DNA of 61,673 bases. Origin: Herbidospora yilanensis. GTDB taxonomy: Bacteria > Actinomycetota > Actinomycetes > Streptosporangiales > Streptosporangiaceae. The notes below the pieces were generated by a model, which did not search any database, was not told where the DNA came from, and was given only the letters and a program-made list of their open reading frames with translations. The first letter of the stretch is position 1, and each line of letters begins with the position of its first letter. The translations under genes were made by a program, and so were the position numbers. This document shows positions 40,805-49,415 of the stretch, piece by piece. The DNA lies in NCBI RefSeq assembly GCF_001570565.1, contig NZ_BBXE01000037.1:24913-86585 (forward strand), in the 5' to 3' direction.

Positions 40805-42585
40805 GGCCGGCCAGCCGCGATCATGGTGTGGAACATGTGCAGGTGGGACGGCATGAACACCGGCGTGTTGTCCCGGGCCCACTCCGAGGCGTCCTTCCAG
40901 CCGCCCTGATAGGGCCGGTTGGCGCGGGCGCCGAACTCACGGAAGATCTCTTCGGTGCGGTCCCGGTCCCACGGCTCGACCGTGAGCCGCTGCGCGCCGT
41001 CGGCGAACGCGCCGAGCACCCGTTCGTCGTCCTCCGCGACGATCACGGAGACCCCGCTCAGCCGGCCCTCCGCGACCGGCAGGAGCAGGCCGGGCACCAG
41101 GGTGCCGGTCAGTTCCGGCACGAGCGCCAGATGGTCGAGGGCGATCGTCACCCGCCCGGCCTCGGCCAGCAGCCCGCGCAGCGCCTCGAACAGCGCCTCG
41201 CGCAGTTGCGGCTCCGCCTCGTTGGCGGCCTCCCACGGGCCCCGGTCGTCCGGCCGGAAGGGCCCCGGCGGAGGCCGCAGGCCGCGTCTCAGGTGGACGA
41301 GGTGGTGCCGGAACCTCTCGGCCCCGGCGAGCGGAGGCAGGGCGTCGGCCACCGCGCGGACCACGTCGAGCCACGGCACGTTGCGCCCGTCGCGGAGGGC
41401 TTCGGCGTCCACGTACAGGGCCGTGCAGCCGCGCAGCCGCCAGGTGAACACGCACGCCCGGACGAGCGACGACTTGCCCACCTCGGGCCCGCCGCCGACG
41501 AGCAGCGCCCGGTAGGGCGGCGCGTCGGAGTCGGCCCCGCCCCACAACCGCCATCGTTCGGCGGCCCGGTCGACCGCCATCGCCACCCCCGAATAGAGCT
41601 CGGCCAGGTGGCGCGCCGTGTCGGGGTCGACGCCGAGACTCCACGGCAGCACGTCCTCGGGGGCGTGCCCGACCACCAGCGACGGCGCCTCCCACTCGGG
41701 CAGGCCCTCCCTGAACATGACCACGCGGGCGGCCCGGACCGCGTCGCCGACCGTCGCCCCCGACGCGAGCGACTCGTAGAGGTTCTCGGCGAACACCACC
41801 GCCGGGGCGGACGCGACGTCGCCCCGCATCGTCACCACGGCGGCGGCGCCGAAGGCGTCGGCGAGGTCCCAGATCGAGGCGGCGGGACCGTAGGCGGTCC
41901 GGCAGGCGTTGAGCACGACCAGCCGGGGCGGCTCGGTGATCGCGTTGACGATCCTGTCGGCGGTCACGCCGACGGCGCCCGAGGGGCCGTTGAACTCCAG
42001 CATCGGCAGCCCTTCCAGCGGATCGATCCCGCTGTGGCCGACGAAGTGCAGGACGTGCGGCCGCATGTCGTCCATACGCTCGAAGAACTCCCGGGGGGTC
42101 GGCTGGTCGAGCACCTCGACGTGCCAGGCGCCGTGGCGGGCGCGCAGCGACCGTCTGATCGCGTCGGCCTCCTCGCGGGCGAGCAGCGCGGGATCGCCGG
42201 TGTCGCCGAGCACGATGAGCAGCCGGATCGGCACCAGCACCCCCGGACGGCTCGGCGTCCGCGGTCGCCCGCGCGCCCAGCAGGCCCCCTCGGCGAGGAA
42301 CGGCCGCCGCCCGTCGGGGGCGATCATCGACTCCCAGGGCAGCGCCCTCAGCTCCTCGTCAACGATGTCGAGGTAGACGGTCCGGGCGGCGTCCAGCGAC
42401 GGGTCATGGACCAGGTCGTGGAGCGCCCGGCCCAGGGAGCGCCGGCCCTGCGGGGACGCGTCGCCGCCGAGGGCGGACAACCGGGCCGGGTCGGCGTGCC
42501 GGAGCAGCCGTTCTCCGGCGTCGTCGACGAGCACGACCGGATGACCGGACGCGCTCCTCGGGCCGACCCGGACGACACTCATCAC
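40801..42585 (-). CDS. CHAT (caspase-like) protease fused to a P-loop NTPase
   Basis: 594 residues. The N-terminal CHAT domain (about 60-320) has ALPWESM, then HFVGHSG with catalytic His184 and VVLNACRT with catalytic Cys228, followed by the typical VVTMRGDV and AFAENLY-like region (VVFAENLYESL). Residues 340-594 hold an NTPase with Walker A GGPEVGKSS (Lys371) and a possible Walker B in VTIALDHL. Domain order (protease first, NTPase second) is the reverse of its giant partner. GTG at 42585 overlaps the preceding stop (GTGA); the next codon is ATG. It should be the active protease of the locus. Confidence 0.85.
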   Translation of the reverse strand: MMSVVRVGPRSASGHPVVLVDDAGERLLRHADPARLSALGGDASPQGRRSLGRALHDLVHDPSLDAARTVYLDIVDEELRALPWESMIAPDGRRPFLAEGACWARGRPRTPSRPGVLVPIRLLIVLGDTGDPALLAREEADAIRRSLRARHGAWHVEVLDQPTPREFFERMDDMRPHVLHFVGHSGIDPLEGLPMLEFNGPSGAVGVTADRIVNAITEPPRLVVLNACRTAYGPAASIWDLADAFGAAAVVTMRGDVASAPAVVFAENLYESLASGATVGDAVRAARVVMFREGLPEWEAPSLVVGHAPEDVLPWSLGVDPDTARHLAELYSGVAMAVDRAAERWRLWGGADSDAPPYRALLVGGGPEVGKSSLVRACVFTWRLRGCTALYVDAEALRDGRNVPWLDVVRAVADALPPLAGAERFRHHLVHLRRGLRPPPGPFRPDDRGPWEAANEAEPQLREALFEALRGLLAEAGRVTIALDHLALVPELTGTLVPGLLLPVAEGRLSGVSVIVAEDDERVLGAFADGAQRLTVEPWDRDRTEEIFREFGARANRPYQGGWKDASEWARDNTPVFMPSHLHMFHTMIAAGRP

Positions 42586-42980
42586 GCGTTAGGGAACAAC
42601 CTCCGCGCCAGCGCCGCAAGGTCCGACTCGGCCGCCATCGCCGGCTCCCGGCTGCCCCGCCGCGCGCTCTGCTCCTCGGACGCCAGCACCGCCGACGCCA
42701 GCGCCCGCCCGTTGGCCGCGTCGGTCTCCGCCACGGCCGCCCGGTCCTGCGCCTGGACGGCCTCCTGGACGGCGGCGGACGAGCGTCCGACGGCGGTCCC
42801 GAAGAGCACCCCGGCCGCCGCGAAGACCAGTGCTTCCAGCCCCTGGAGCAGGAAGACGAGCCGGTCCCACTGCGGGTCGTCGCGCATCAGCACGAGAACC
42901 ACGAGGGCGGCGACGAACAGGACGATGAGCCCCACACCTAACCAGACCTGCAGCTTGGTGGGCCCTTGGTTCTCCGGCAT
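42582..42980 (-). CDS. Small two-helix membrane protein (first gene of the CHAT operon)
   Basis: 132 residues from the ATG at 42980 (an in-frame GTG at 42998 is the alternative). Two hydrophobic helices, VWLGVGLIVLFVAALVVLVL and LVFLLQGLEALVFAAAGVLFG, are followed by an alanine-rich helical, coiled-coil-like cytoplasmic region (AAVQEAVQAQDRAAVAETDAA). Its stop overlaps the CHAT-NTPase start. It may anchor the system to the membrane or be the pore or target unit (inference). No family recognised. It begins 33 bases after the second methyltransferase gene, in the same direction. Confidence 0.75.
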   Translation of the reverse strand: MPENQGPTKLQVWLGVGLIVLFVAALVVLVLMRDDPQWDRLVFLLQGLEALVFAAAGVLFGTAVGRSSAAVQEAVQAQDRAAVAETDAANGRALASAVLASEEQSARRGSREPAMAAESDLAALARRLFPNA

Positions 42981-43013
42981 GTCATCTCGACGCGTCACGC
43001 ACGGGGCGGGTTG

Positions 43014-44186
43014 TCACGAAGGGCGGCCCAAGGTGATCTGGTGCACCGACATGCGCCCCGACTCGAAGGCCAGCCCGCCCCCCACCAGATAGAGCCGCCA
43101 CACCCGGGCGACCTCCTCCCCCACCAGGGCCACCGCCTCGTCGTAGCGGGACTCGAAGGTGTCGTACCAGGCCCGGACGGTCTTGGCGTAGTCCTCCCGC
43201 ATGCCCTCGACGTGGAGCACCTCGAAGCCGGCGTCCTCGAACATGGCGACGGTCCGGCCGACGGGGCGCATGTGCATGTCGGGCGCGATGTAGCGCTCGA
43301 TGAACGGGCCGCCGCCGGGGGCGTTGGCCCCGCGTGACATCTGCTGGACGACGACGCGGCCGCCGGGACGCACCAGAGCGAACAGGGCCGAGGCGTAGAC
43401 GGGATAGTTGTCCTCGCCGACGTGTTCGCCCATCTCGATGGAGGAGATCGCGTCGTAGGGGCCGTCGGAGACGTCGCGGTAGTCCTGCAGCCGGACCTCG
43501 CCGCCGCGGGCCCGGACGAACGCCTGCTGCTCGGCGGCGATCGTGACGCCGACCGACTCGGCGCCGTATCCGGCCGCGTGCAGCACCATCGACCCCCAGC
43601 CGCAGCCGACGTCGAGGTGCCGCGTCCCCGGCCCGAGGCCGAGTTTGGCGCACACGAGGTCGAGTTTGCGGCGCTGGGCCGAGGCGAGGTCGTCTCCGGG
43701 CGCCCACTTGGCGCACGAGTAGGCCATCGAGGGGTCGAGGATCAGCGAGTAGAAGTCGTTGGACAGGTCGTAGTGGTGGGCGATGGCGTCGCGGTCGCGG
43801 CCGCGGGTGTGCCGGCGGCCGCGCAGCCGCGCCTCGCTCACGGGGACGGGCGGGCGCGGGCCGGCGACGCCGAGCCCGAGGAGGGTACGCGCCCCGCGCG
43901 CCAGTTCGGCCATCCCGGGGCCGCCCGCGCCTGCGGCCCACACCCGGCGGAACCCCTCGGCCAGGTCGCCCTCGACGTCGAGATGGCCGCTGACGTAGGC
44001 CCGCGCGAGCCCGAGTTCCCCTGGCGCCCACAGCAGGTGCCGCAGCGCCATGGGCGATCTCAGCACCACGACGGGCGCGTCGGCGGGACCGGCGAAGCCG
44101 CCGTCCCACGTGCGCAGCCCGACGGGCAGTTCGCCCCCGAACAGCCCGGCTACCGTGTCGGCCAAACGGCCGGCGACGAGCGTCAC
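43014..44186 (-). CDS. Cyclopropane-fatty-acid-synthase-like methyltransferase 2
   Basis: 390 residues. The N-terminal domain of about 130 residues carries the SCP2-like pattern of the Cfa family, followed by a SAM methyltransferase domain with HHYDLSNDFYSLILDPSMAYSCA, SAM motif HLDVGCGWGSM and GVTIAAEQQAF, all typical of Cfa enzymes acting on phospholipid acyl chains. GTG at 44186 overlaps the first methyltransferase stop (GTGA). It would add a methylene or methyl group to unsaturated membrane lipids. Fourth gene of the lipid operon. Confidence 0.9.
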   Translation of the reverse strand: MTLVAGRLADTVAGLFGGELPVGLRTWDGGFAGPADAPVVVLRSPMALRHLLWAPGELGLARAYVSGHLDVEGDLAEGFRRVWAAGAGGPGMAELARGARTLLGLGVAGPRPPVPVSEARLRGRRHTRGRDRDAIAHHYDLSNDFYSLILDPSMAYSCAKWAPGDDLASAQRRKLDLVCAKLGLGPGTRHLDVGCGWGSMVLHAAGYGAESVGVTIAAEQQAFVRARGGEVRLQDYRDVSDGPYDAISSIEMGEHVGEDNYPVYASALFALVRPGGRVVVQQMSRGANAPGGGPFIERYIAPDMHMRPVGRTVAMFEDAGFEVLHVEGMREDYAKTVRAWYDTFESRYDEAVALVGEEVARVWRLYLVGGGLAFESGRMSVHQITLGRPS

Positions 44187-45379
44187 GACCCACCCCTCTC
44201 CAGAACGAACTGCCGCACGTTCAGATAGCCCGACCGGAAACCGGCCTCCGAATACGCCAGGTAGAAAGTCCACATCCGGTGGAAGACCTCGTCGAAGCCG
44301 AGCCGGGAGATCTCCGCCCGGCGCGAGCGGTAGCGCTCCCGCCACAGGCGCAGCGTCTCGGCGTAGTCGCCGCCCATCTCGTGGTGTCCGGCGATCCGCA
44401 GCGGCCCGAGGTTCCGCTCGATGGCCGGGACGCTCGGCAGCAGCCCGCCCGGGAAGATGTACTTCTGGATCCACGTGTACGTGTGCCGCGAGGCCACCAG
44501 ACGATCGTGCGGCATCGTGATCGCCTGGAGGCCCACCCGCCCGCCGGGGGCCAGCAGCCGGTCGAGCGTGGCGAAGAAGACCGGCCAGTAGCGCTCGCCC
44601 ACCGCCTCGATCATCTCCACGCTGAGCACCGCGTCGTACGACCCGGCCGCCTCCCGGTAGTCGCACAGCTCCACGGAGACCCGGCCGGACAACCCGGCGG
44701 CGGCCACCCGCTCCAGGGCGAACACGCGCTGCTCGGCCGAGACGGTGATCGTCCGGACCGTGGCGCCCCGCTCGGCGGCCCGGATCGCCAGCGCGCCCCA
44801 GCCGGTCCCGATCTCCATCACCGTGGAGCCCGGCCCGACCCGGGTCTCGTCGAGCAGCCGGTCGATCTTGGCGTGCTGGGCCGCCTCCAGGTTCTCCCAG
44901 GTGGCGTCCCCGCGGAACAGGGCGGCGGAGTAGGTCATAGACGGGTCGAGGAACTGCGCGAACAGGTCGTTCGACAGGTCGTAGTGGCGCTGGACGTTGC
45001 GCCGGGCGTTCTCCACGGTCCCCTCTTCCGAGCGGGGGTGCCGGCGTGCCCACACGCCGCGCAGCCGCTGCAGGGGCGCCGGGATCAGCGACGCCAGTTG
45101 CGTCGCCATCACGGTCAGCACCCCGGCGAGGTCGTCGGCCTCCCAGTCGCCCGCCATGTAGGCCTCGCCGAAGCCGATCAGCCCGTCGGCGCCCACCCGG
45201 GAGAAGAAGTCCTCCGCCCGCACCACCCGCATGAGGGGGCCGGAGGGGGCGCCGAGCAGCTCGCCGTCGGGCATCAGGACCCGCAACGGCAACCGCGCCA
45301 CCGCGTCGCGGAACAGGCGCCGGACCACCCGCACCCGCAGGGGCGACCGTGGGGGCGTGAGGGCGATGGCGTGCGTCAT
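44183..45379 (-). CDS. Cyclopropane-fatty-acid-synthase-like methyltransferase 1
   Basis: 398 residues. Same family as its neighbour: an N-terminal domain with LIGFGEAYMAGDWEADDL, then RHYDLSNDLFAQFLDPSMTYSAALF, a slightly altered SAM motif VMEIGTGWGAL, and TVSAEQRVFA with SVEMIEAVGERYW. ATG at 45379 overlaps the DUF1365 stop (ATGA). Two different Cfa-like enzymes in one operon suggest a modified-lipid pathway rather than plain cyclopropanation. Confidence 0.92.
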   Translation of the reverse strand: MTHAIALTPPRSPLRVRVVRRLFRDAVARLPLRVLMPDGELLGAPSGPLMRVVRAEDFFSRVGADGLIGFGEAYMAGDWEADDLAGVLTVMATQLASLIPAPLQRLRGVWARRHPRSEEGTVENARRNVQRHYDLSNDLFAQFLDPSMTYSAALFRGDATWENLEAAQHAKIDRLLDETRVGPGSTVMEIGTGWGALAIRAAERGATVRTITVSAEQRVFALERVAAAGLSGRVSVELCDYREAAGSYDAVLSVEMIEAVGERYWPVFFATLDRLLAPGGRVGLQAITMPHDRLVASRHTYTWIQKYIFPGGLLPSVPAIERNLGPLRIAGHHEMGGDYAETLRLWRERYRSRRAEISRLGFDEVFHRMWTFYLAYSEAGFRSGYLNVRQFVLERGGS

Positions 45380-45993
45380 CTCGTTTCTCTCTTTCGGGGT
45401 ACGACGGGCAGCCCGCGCAGGTAGAGGGCGATGCCCTGACGCCGGATCCGCGCCCCCACCAGCAGGGGCGCGAGCCGCAGCCGGTTGCGCGGCGTCGGCG
45501 CCACCCGCCGCCCGCGCACCGTCGCCACGAACGGCCTCCCCTCGGGACGGTGCAGCGTCACCGCCAGGTCGAGCCGCTCGCCGGGGCGCGGCAGCCGGAG
45601 CGTGTAGTGGCCGTCGACGGGGTGGAAGGGCGAGACGTAGAACTCCTTGTCCGTCTCGGCGCGGCCGTGGGCGTCGGGGCGGAGCAGGTAGCGGTGGCGT
45701 CCGCCGTAGGTGTTGCGCACCTCGGCGACCACGACGCCGGTGTCGCACCAGTAGACGGTCAGGGGGTTGAAGACGTAGCCGAGGGTGCGCCGCCCGGCGA
45801 GCATGACGACCCCGCCCGCGCGCTCGCCGTGTCCGGCGAGGAAGGCGTCGAGCCCGGCGCGGGCGTCCGGGTCGAAGCCGCGCGGCGGATCGTCGGGGTC
45901 CACCAGCCACAGGTAGCCGTCGTAGGTGAACGCGTGGCGCAGCGGCGAGGAACGCACGTGGGTGATGGAGCAGCGGTACAGGACGGGTGTCAC
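45376..45993 (-). CDS. DUF1365 protein
   Basis: 205 residues with the family signature VTPVLYRCSITHVRSSPLRH at the start (typical His-Val-Arg-x-x-Pro motif), FNPLTVYWCD, and VRNTYGGRHRYLL followed by DKEFYVSPFHPVDGHY. DUF1365 genes almost always accompany an FAD oxidoreductase and a Cfa-like methyltransferase, as here. GTG at 45993 overlaps the upstream stop (GTGA). Its biochemical role is unknown. Confidence 0.9.
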   Translation of the reverse strand: MTPVLYRCSITHVRSSPLRHAFTYDGYLWLVDPDDPPRGFDPDARAGLDAFLAGHGERAGGVVMLAGRRTLGYVFNPLTVYWCDTGVVVAEVRNTYGGRHRYLLRPDAHGRAETDKEFYVSPFHPVDGHYTLRLPRPGERLDLAVTLHRPEGRPFVATVRGRRVAPTPRNRLRLAPLLVGARIRRQGIALYLRGLPVVPRKRETR

Positions 45994-47207
45994 CAGCGTG
46001 CCCCCAGGTTCCCGGCGGCCGTCAGCCCGGACCGGCAGCCGTCCTCGTGGAAACCCCATCCGTGGTACGCCCCCGCGAACGCCACCCGGCCGTCCGACAG
46101 TCCCGGCAGCAGTCTCCGCAGAGCGACCGTCTCGGGGGTGTAGACGGGGTGCTCGTAGTCCATCCGGGCGATGACGTGTCCGGCGGGCACGTCGTCGCCG
46201 AGGGTGACCAGATACCGGGTTCCGGCCGGCAGCCGCTGGAGGCGGGTCATGTCGTAGGAGACGCGTACGGACGAGGGTTCGGCGGCGCAGCCGGACATGC
46301 GGTAGTTCCACGACGCCCGCGCGCCCCGGGCGCGGGGCAGCACGCTCGTGTCGGTGTGCAGCACCGCCGGGTTGCGGGAGTAGCGGAGGCCGCCCAGGAC
46401 GCGCCGCTCCAGGTCCGTGGGGGCCGCCAGGAGGGCGAGGGCCTGCCCGGGGTGGGTGGCGACGACCGCGGCGTCGTAGGAGGCGGTCTCGTCGCCGTCG
46501 TCGCGGATCTCGACCGCGTCGGCGTGCCGCCTCAGTTCCCGTACGGGGGTCGCGGTGCGCACCGCCGTGAGCCCCTTGGCCACCTTCTCGACGTAGGTGC
46601 GGCTGCCGCCCGTGACCGTCCGCCACACCGGGCTGCCCGAGACGCCGAGCATGCCGTGGTTGGCCAGGAAGGTGAACAGGTAGCGCGCCGGATAGCGCAG
46701 GGCGGTAGCGGGCGGGCACGACCACACGGCGGCCACCAGCGGGGTCACGAAGTGCCGGACGAAGTAGGCCGGGAAACGCCCGACGACCTCGCCGAGGGTG
46801 CGGTCGTCGTCGGTGGCGAGGAGCGCGCGGGCCATCCGGTGGAACCGGGGCACGTCGGCCAGCATGCGCAGGTAGGCCGCCGAGGGCCGGCGGGCCAGGA
46901 GCCCGGCGACGCCCTTGCCGCCGGCGTATTCCAGGCCGCAGCCGTCGCAGCGCACCGACATGCTCATGTCGGACTCCTGCGTGGCCACCCCCAGCTCCCG
47001 GAACAACCGCGTCAGAAGGGGATAGGTGCGGTCGTTGTGGACGATGAACCCGCTGTCGACCGCCAGCCCCGCCACGTCGTGGGTGTGGGCGTGCCCGCCG
47101 AGCCGGTCATCGGCCTCGTAGAGCGTCACGTCGTGCGTGGCACGCAGCACGTGCGCGGCGGTGAGCCCCGCCACGCCGCTGCCGATGATCGCTACCCTCC
47201 GGCGCAC
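45990..47207 (-). CDS. FAD-dependent amine-oxidase-type oxidoreductase of the lipid operon
   Basis: 405 residues with the dinucleotide-binding start VRRRVAIIGSGVAGLTAAHVL, the second FAD contact LYEADDRLGGHAHTHDV, and a C-terminal FAD-closing region (HPVYTPETVALRRLLPG). The family is grouped with flavin-containing amine oxidases and is commonly linked to DUF1365 and Cfa-like genes in fatty-acid modification clusters. GTG at 47207 follows AGGGAGGT. First gene of the four-gene lipid operon; divergent from the micro-protein gene at 47384. Confidence 0.9.
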   Translation of the reverse strand: MRRRVAIIGSGVAGLTAAHVLRATHDVTLYEADDRLGGHAHTHDVAGLAVDSGFIVHNDRTYPLLTRLFRELGVATQESDMSMSVRCDGCGLEYAGGKGVAGLLARRPSAAYLRMLADVPRFHRMARALLATDDDRTLGEVVGRFPAYFVRHFVTPLVAAVWSCPPATALRYPARYLFTFLANHGMLGVSGSPVWRTVTGGSRTYVEKVAKGLTAVRTATPVRELRRHADAVEIRDDGDETASYDAAVVATHPGQALALLAAPTDLERRVLGGLRYSRNPAVLHTDTSVLPRARGARASWNYRMSGCAAEPSSVRVSYDMTRLQRLPAGTRYLVTLGDDVPAGHVIARMDYEHPVYTPETVALRRLLPGLSDGRVAFAGAYHGWGFHEDGCRSGLTAAGNLGARW

Positions 47208-47383
47208 CCGACCTCCCTTTATGAGGTCCTTCGGAGCTAAGGGCCCTTCGGTTTGGGGTGAACCGGAGTTTTTCCCGGGGCGCGTGGGGGAAGCGGGCCG
47301 GAACCCGCGATCACGCCAAACCCCGCCCACGGCCGGGGCCGATGGGGCAGAGTGATGGCACTGCACACGGTTGGAGCACCGCC

Positions 47384-47545
47384 ATGAACGCCAAGAAGTT
47401 ACTCACGTACGCCGCCATCGCCTTCGTGATCTTCTATCTGTTCACCCAGCCGCAGGGGGCCGCCGGCGCCGTGCGCGGCGTGTTCGACGCCATCGGCGAC
47501 GGGGCCCAGTCGCTCGCCTTGTTCTTCAACTCACTCTTTGCCTGA
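47384..47545 (+). CDS. 53-residue single-helix membrane micro-protein A
   Basis: A short gene with GGAG upstream of ATG 47384. The protein has a basic start, one helix (LLTYAAIAFVIFYLFTQP), and an AAGAVRGVFDAIGDGAQSLALFFNSLF amphipathic tail. It is about 65 % identical, by eye, to the next gene, so both are likely real. Function unknown; possible lipid or membrane-stress role because of the divergent lipid operon (inference). Confidence 0.72.
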   Translation: MNAKKLLTYAAIAFVIFYLFTQPQGAAGAVRGVFDAIGDGAQSLALFFNSLFA

Positions 47546-47667
47546 ACCGGGGTGTGCGTTGACCGTGGTCGCGCGTGCCGGAAGGTCCTCCTCTCTATCC
47601 GGCTAGTTATGATCACTGGTGTCGCCGGGTAGAAAAATCCGGGACACATACCGCAGGAGGCCCCCCA

Positions 47668-47832
47668 ATGCAGGTCAAGAAAGTGCTCACGTACGCAGGC
47701 ATTGCGTTCGTGGCCTTCTACCTCTGGACTCAGCCGTCAGCCGCGGCCGGCGCTGTCAGGGGAGTGTTTGACGGTGTCACTTCCGGCGCCAACTCGCTGG
47801 CCACCTTCTTCAACGGCGTGCTCAACCAGTAG
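47668..47832 (+). CDS. 54-residue single-helix membrane micro-protein B (paralogue of A)
   Basis: ATG at 47668 preceded by GCAGGAGG. Shares with the previous protein a VLTYAGIAFVAFYLWTQP helix and an AAGAVRGVFDGVTSGANSL segment. A TATGAT box at 47608 could serve as its own -10 element. The conservation between the two against divergent flanks argues for selection. Confidence 0.75.
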   Translation: MQVKKVLTYAGIAFVAFYLWTQPSAAAGAVRGVFDGVTSGANSLATFFNGVLNQ

Positions 47833-47939
47833 CGCCGTCCGCGGTTCCCTCGTTTCCGGCGCCCACGGATGATCATCTAAAGGGGGGCTTCGGCGCGCGC
47901 TGACCGGGCGTCCGGACTCCCCCATGCGAAACTGGTCTG

Positions 47940-48776
47940 ATGAGTGACCTGATCGCGGTGACCGGGGCGACCGGCGGGCTCGGCGGGCGGATCGCCCGGC
48001 GACTGGCTCAGGCCGGAGTCCGGCAGCGGCTGGTCGTCCGCGACCCGTCCCGGGCTCCCCAGCTCGACGGCGCGGAGATCGCCCAGGCGTCCTACGAAGA
48101 CCCGGCCGCGTTCGCGGCGGCCCTCGACGGCGCCGGGGTCCTCATGTTGATCTCGGCGACCGAGAATCCCGACCGCGTCGCCCTCCACACGGCGGTGGTC
48201 GACGCGGCGGTGGCGGCGGGCGTTCCCCGCATCGTCTACACCTCGTTCCTCGGAGCGGGGCCCGAGTGCACGTTCACCTTCGGCCGGGACCACTGGCACA
48301 CCGAACGTCACATCGAAGAGACCGGAGTCGGTTTCACCTTCCTCCGGGACAGCCTCTACCTCGACTTCCTCGAGAACATGATCGGCGACGACGGCGTCAT
48401 CCGCGGCCCTGCCGGCGAGGGCCGCTTCGCCCCCGTGGCCCGCGACGACGTCGCGGCGGTGGCCGCCACGATCCTCCAGGACCCGGCCGACCACCAGGGC
48501 GTGACCTACGACCTCACCGGCCCCGAGCTCCTCACGATGACCGAGGTCGCCCGCATCCTGTCCGAGGCGAGGGGCACGCCGGTGACCTTCGCGAACGAGA
48601 CCCTCGACGAGGCCTACGCCTCGCGCGAGCGTTACGGCGCGCCCGAGTGGGCGGTGGCGGGCTGGGTGACGTCCTACGCGGCGGTGGGGGCGGGCGAGCT
48701 CGACGTGGTGACCGACCACGTCGAGAAGGTGACGGGGCACCCTCCGCTGAGCCTGGCCCAGGTTCTCCGCGCCTGA
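47940..48776 (+). CDS. NmrA-like NAD(P)-binding oxidoreductase
   Basis: 278 residues, atypical short-chain dehydrogenase with TGATGGLGGRIARRLAQAG for NAD(P) binding, LVVRDPSRAP for cofactor choice, and the IVYTSFLGA strand. No Tyr-x-x-x-Lys catalytic pair is obvious, matching the NmrA / quinone-oxidoreductase-2 (QOR2) group that reduces quinones or senses NADP. The ATG at 47940 lacks a clear ribosome site. Monocistronic or head of the small downstream cluster. Confidence 0.88.
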   Translation: MSDLIAVTGATGGLGGRIARRLAQAGVRQRLVVRDPSRAPQLDGAEIAQASYEDPAAFAAALDGAGVLMLISATENPDRVALHTAVVDAAVAAGVPRIVYTSFLGAGPECTFTFGRDHWHTERHIEETGVGFTFLRDSLYLDFLENMIGDDGVIRGPAGEGRFAPVARDDVAAVAATILQDPADHQGVTYDLTGPELLTMTEVARILSEARGTPVTFANETLDEAYASRERYGAPEWAVAGWVTSYAAVGAGELDVVTDHVEKVTGHPPLSLAQVLRA

Positions 48777-48835
48777 ACGTCGATTTCGGCATCGCCCGTT
48801 CGTGTAGGAGGCGAGACCGAAAGGGGCCGCCATCG

Positions 48836-49414
48836 ATGGGCGAGATCGTTGTGACCGAGAGTGTGACGCTGGACGGCGTGATGCAGGCGCCCGGCCGGGC
48901 CGATGAGGACACCAGGGACGGCTTCCGGCACGGCGGCTGGGCCGGGCCCTACGCCGACCCGGTGATGATGCGGGTGATGGGCGCGGGCATGGCCGCGACC
49001 GGGGCGATCCTGTTCGGGCGCCGGACCTATGAGGACTTCTTCGCCGTCTGGCACGGGCGGACCGACGGGAACCCGTTCACCGCGAAACTGGACGGTACCC
49101 GCAAATACGTCGTGTCCAGGACGATGGGCGAGCCGCCGGTCTGGGAGAACACCATCCTGCTCAAGGACGTTCCGGCCGTCCAGGCCCTCAAGAAGGAGCT
49201 CGACCACGACATCGCGGTGCTCGGCAGCGGGGAGCTGGTCCGGGCGCTGCTCGCGCACGGGCTCGTCGACCGGCTGGTGTTGTCGGTCCATCCGCTGGTA
49301 CTCGGGGCCGGACGGCGGTTGTTCCCCCCGGACGGGCGGCCGGCGACGTTCCGGCTGGCAGAGAGCGTGCCGACCGGCACCGGTGTGGTCATCGCGACGT
49401 ACGAGGTGGAGTGA
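48836..49414 (+). CDS. Dihydrofolate-reductase-family protein (RibD C-terminal type)
   Basis: 192 residues, with the opening VTESVTLDGVMQAPG, GRRTYEDFFAVW, VVSRTMGEP and the HDIAVLGSGELVRALLAHGLVDRLVL motif that binds NADPH in this family. These small DHFR-like proteins are not the housekeeping folate enzyme. ATG at 48836. It is followed by the DGPF gene after one base, so the two plus the sigma factor are probably one operon. Confidence 0.88.
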   Translation: MGEIVVTESVTLDGVMQAPGRADEDTRDGFRHGGWAGPYADPVMMRVMGAGMAATGAILFGRRTYEDFFAVWHGRTDGNPFTAKLDGTRKYVVSRTMGEPPVWENTILLKDVPAVQALKKELDHDIAVLGSGELVRALLAHGLVDRLVLSVHPLVLGAGRRLFPPDGRPATFRLAESVPTGTGVVIATYEVE

Positions 49415-49415
49415 C

